Part shown: one piece after another, positions 61,941 through 64,000 of the stretch | Layout of the letters: the number at the start of each line of letters is the position of its first letter | Numbering within the stretch: position 1 is the first letter of the stretch | Source: Rhizobium phaseoli | Lineage (GTDB): Bacteria; Pseudomonadota; Alphaproteobacteria; Rhizobiales; Rhizobiaceae | Direction: 5' to 3' | NCBI RefSeq assembly: GCF_003985125.1 | Contig: NZ_ML133584.1 | Span: forward strand, 1 to 64,000 | Length of the DNA: 64,000 nucleotides | The notes under the pieces: generated by a model | The model's database searches: none | Told to the model about the DNA's origin: nothing | What the model saw: only the letters and a program-made list of their open reading frames with translations | Position numbers and translations under genes: made by a program

Positions 61941-62828
61941 ATGGCTTACTCAGTTCTCAGCGATAATAAGACCGAGGCAAAGGCGACGACGGCAGCCGAT
62001 GGCGCGAGACGCGATCCCATGCGGTGGGTGGTGCTGGCCATCCTAATCCTACTCCTCGCCTTTACACTCTTTCCTTTTTTCCTTGCTCTGCTCAACGCCT
62101 TCAAGGCGAGCGCCGAATACGCCGTGGGCGGACCGCTTTCGATTCCTCGGTCGATCGATCTCACGGCGATCAAGAAATTCTGGACGGTGTCGGATTTCAG
62201 CCGCAAGCTGCTCAACAGTGTGGTGATCAGTCTCGCTGTTTCGGTTTTGGGTGTACTGATAAGCCTATTCAACGCCTATGCGATTGGGGTGGGCAAGGTG
62301 CCGGGGTCGCGAGTGATTTTGGTGGTCTTTCTTCTCGGCATTATGGTGCCGCAGGAGTCCATTATCTACCCGCTTTACTACATGGCGAAAGCGAGCGGCC
62401 TCTACGATACACAGCTTTCCGTGATCATCATTTTCGCGGTCCTGCAAAGCGCTTTCGGGACCTACCTGCTCTCGACCGTGCTGAGTACCTTTCCCAAGGA
62501 AATCCTTGAAGCGGCGGAGATGGATGGCTCGACCCACTGGAAAACGCTGTGGTTCGTAGTCGTCCCGGTGCTGAGGCCGACGCTCATGGTCCTGGGAACC
62601 TTCTTTTTCATCTGGACTTGGAATGAATTCTTGATCCCGCTCGTCATGCTGGTTTCCAACAACAACCAGACGGTCTCGGTTGCCATGGGCCTCACCCGCG
62701 GACAGAACATGTCGGACCCGGTGCTGCAAGCCTCGGCCGCTTTCCTGGGTATAATACCGACCGTGATCTTCTTCTTGATCTTCCAGCGTACGCTAACGCG
62801 CGGCATCGCCGCTGGAGCGGTCAAGTGA
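61941..62828 (+). CDS. CUT1 ABC transporter permease (MalG type)
   Basis: A 295-residue permease with a cytoplasmic N-terminus of about 25 residues, about six helices, the contact loop LEAAEMDGSTHWKTLWFVVVP and the typical end TRGIAAGAVK. It starts three bases after its partner's stop. A gap of 61 bases separates it from the ATPase gene. Confidence 0.9.
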   Translation: MAYSVLSDNKTEAKATTAADGARRDPMRWVVLAILILLLAFTLFPFFLALLNAFKASAEYAVGGPLSIPRSIDLTAIKKFWTVSDFSRKLLNSVVISLAVSVLGVLISLFNAYAIGVGKVPGSRVILVVFLLGIMVPQESIIYPLYYMAKASGLYDTQLSVIIIFAVLQSAFGTYLLSTVLSTFPKEILEAAEMDGSTHWKTLWFVVVPVLRPTLMVLGTFFFIWTWNEFLIPLVMLVSNNNQTVSVAMGLTRGQNMSDPVLQASAAFLGIIPTVIFFLIFQRTLTRGIAAGAVK

Positions 62829-62889
62829 CGACGTTTTTCACCCTTGACCATCTTATCGGTCCCGGTTGGGGACCAGCAAGGTTTTCGGT

Positions 62890-63966
62890 ATGAGCCAGGA
62901 CATACAAATCGAACTCTCGGGCGTCGAGAAGCACTACGGCGCCTTTCACGCGCTCAAGAACGTCAACCTTTCAATTCCCAAGGGCACGTTCGTGGCGCTG
63001 GTCGGTCCGTCCGGATGCGGCAAGTCCACGTTGCTCCGTTCGCTTGCCGGGCTGGAAAGAATTACCGGCGGCACGCTGAAGATTGCCGGCAAGGTGATGA
63101 ACGACGTGCCGCCGCGGGCACGCGATATCGCCATGGTTTTTCAGAGTTACGCCCTCTATCCGCATATGACGGTGGAACAGAACCTGACCTATTCGCTGAA
63201 AATGCATGGCGTTCCTAAGGCTGAGGCAAAGCAGAAGGCGGAGGAAGTCGCGCTCATCACCGGTCTTTCCCGGCTGCTCGACCGTTATCCGCGCCAGCTT
63301 TCCGGGGGCCAACGGCAGCGCGTCGCCATGGGCCGCGCGATTATCCGCAACCCTCAGGCCTTCCTGTTCGACGAGCCGCTTTCCAACCTCGATGCTGCGC
63401 TGCGTGTCTCGATGCGCAAGGAAATCCGCGCCCTGCACGACCGGCTGGGCGCTACCTTCGTTTACGTCACGCATGACCAGGTCGAAGCGATGACGATGGC
63501 CGACCACGTGGTGGTGATGCGCGACGGCGTGATCGAACAGCAGGGGGCGCCGCTCGAGCTTTACGATCGGCCGGCCAACCGCTTCGTTGCCGGTTTCATC
63601 GGTTCACCGGCGATGAATTTCATTCCGGCAATCGTCGCGGAAGACGGCAAGAGCCTGATCCTGGATTTCGGCGCGGTGAAGCAGACACTTGCCATCAACC
63701 GCGCCATCGAGCCTGGGCGCAAGCTCGTCGCGGGTGTCAGGCCTGAACATATCGAGGTTGTCGCTCCCGGGCAGGGCAGCTTCGACGTCCCGATTGCCTT
63801 CGTCGAATCGACCGGCTCTTCGACCTTCATCGTCGCGGCGACCGAGCCGGAACTGACGATCGTCGAGACTCGCCGCGACCGGGTTAAGGCGGGAGACATG
63901 ATTGGCCTCTCGGTCGATCCGGCTCAGATCCATCTCTTCGATGCATCGACGGACCGATTGACATAA
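62890..63966 (+). CDS. CUT1 ABC transporter ATPase (UgpC/MsmK type)
   Basis: A 358-residue ATPase with Walker A GPSGCGKS (39-46), LSGGQRQRVAMGRAI, Walker B AFLFDEPLSNLD and a C-terminal TOBE domain (about 235-358). ATG 62890 begins the conserved MSQDIQIELSGVEKHYG; an in-frame ATG at 62866 is possible but lacks family support. It completes the transporter. Only 34 bases of the window remain after it, with no recognisable feature. Confidence 0.91.
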   Translation: MSQDIQIELSGVEKHYGAFHALKNVNLSIPKGTFVALVGPSGCGKSTLLRSLAGLERITGGTLKIAGKVMNDVPPRARDIAMVFQSYALYPHMTVEQNLTYSLKMHGVPKAEAKQKAEEVALITGLSRLLDRYPRQLSGGQRQRVAMGRAIIRNPQAFLFDEPLSNLDAALRVSMRKEIRALHDRLGATFVYVTHDQVEAMTMADHVVVMRDGVIEQQGAPLELYDRPANRFVAGFIGSPAMNFIPAIVAEDGKSLILDFGAVKQTLAINRAIEPGRKLVAGVRPEHIEVVAPGQGSFDVPIAFVESTGSSTFIVAATEPELTIVETRRDRVKAGDMIGLSVDPAQIHLFDASTDRLT

Positions 63967-64000
63967 CAACCGGTGGACAGGGGCGACGGTCAGCTTCATA

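Overview
The window reads as part of a Rhizobium-type alphaproteobacterial genome (R. leguminosarum/etli-like): high GC, heavy use of GCC/GGC/CTC codons, many binding-protein-dependent sugar ABC transporters with Gfo/Idh/MocA oxidoreductases, a short rhizobial palindromic repeat (28761-28809), and a transposase fragment of a kind common in Rhizobiales at the left edge. Identifications come from reading translated sequence and motifs; no database search was run.

Left part (1-10.1 kb) looks accessory. An IS481-type element runs off the left edge and a second IS-like end lies beside it. Next are a stand-alone SIR2-fold protein and a thioredoxin-reductase-like flavoprotein. The most striking block is a six-gene co-directional cluster (2790-10069): a HAD-UbiA fusion, a GtrA-type membrane protein, a DprE1-like FAD oxidase, a DprE2-like SDR and two tandem paralogous polytopic proteins with GT-C-like motifs. 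It copies the logic, and largely the gene order, of the mycobacterial decaprenyl-phospho-arabinose pathway, and probably makes a polyprenyl-phospho-pentose and transfers the sugar outside the cytoplasmic membrane.

The middle (10.1-30.9 kb) holds an XRE regulator, an MFS exporter of the fosmidomycin-resistance type, a metQNI-like ABC importer with a convergent flavin monooxygenase, a methylmalonyl-CoA mutase, an FAH-family enzyme, and a sugar-catabolic region: two Gfo/Idh/MocA dehydrogenases, a broken acetyltransferase, a VOC protein, an AraC regulator, a four-gene CUT1 transporter, and an unusual Gfo/Idh-aldo/keto reductase fusion.

From 30.9 to 37.9 kb lies a complete cytochrome bd operon on the minus strand, in the order regulator-cydD-cydC-cydA-cydB-cydX. 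A perfect 20-bp palindrome sits just downstream of the -10 box and is the likely operator of its GbsR/MarR-type regulator. Then come a HupE/UreJ protein, a D-2-hydroxyacid dehydrogenase, a Tim44-domain membrane protein and a YbaK deacylase.

From 41.9 to 49.1 kb a CUT1 transporter is translationally chained to a glycerophosphodiesterase, a LacI regulator and an inositol-monophosphatase-family enzyme, suggesting uptake and hydrolysis of a glycerophosphodiester such as glycerophosphoinositol. The convergent neighbour (56.3 to 49.2 kb) is a peptide/opine-type ABC transporter with a class V aminotransferase and a second phosphodiesterase. The window ends with a LacI regulator diverging from a Gfo/Idh dehydrogenase, a TIM-barrel isomerase and another CUT1 transporter, with a perfect LacI-type palindrome at the promoter. 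Three CUT1 binding-protein genes and metQ are each followed by a strong hairpin without a long T-run, as expected for raising binding-protein mRNA over that of the downstream genes.
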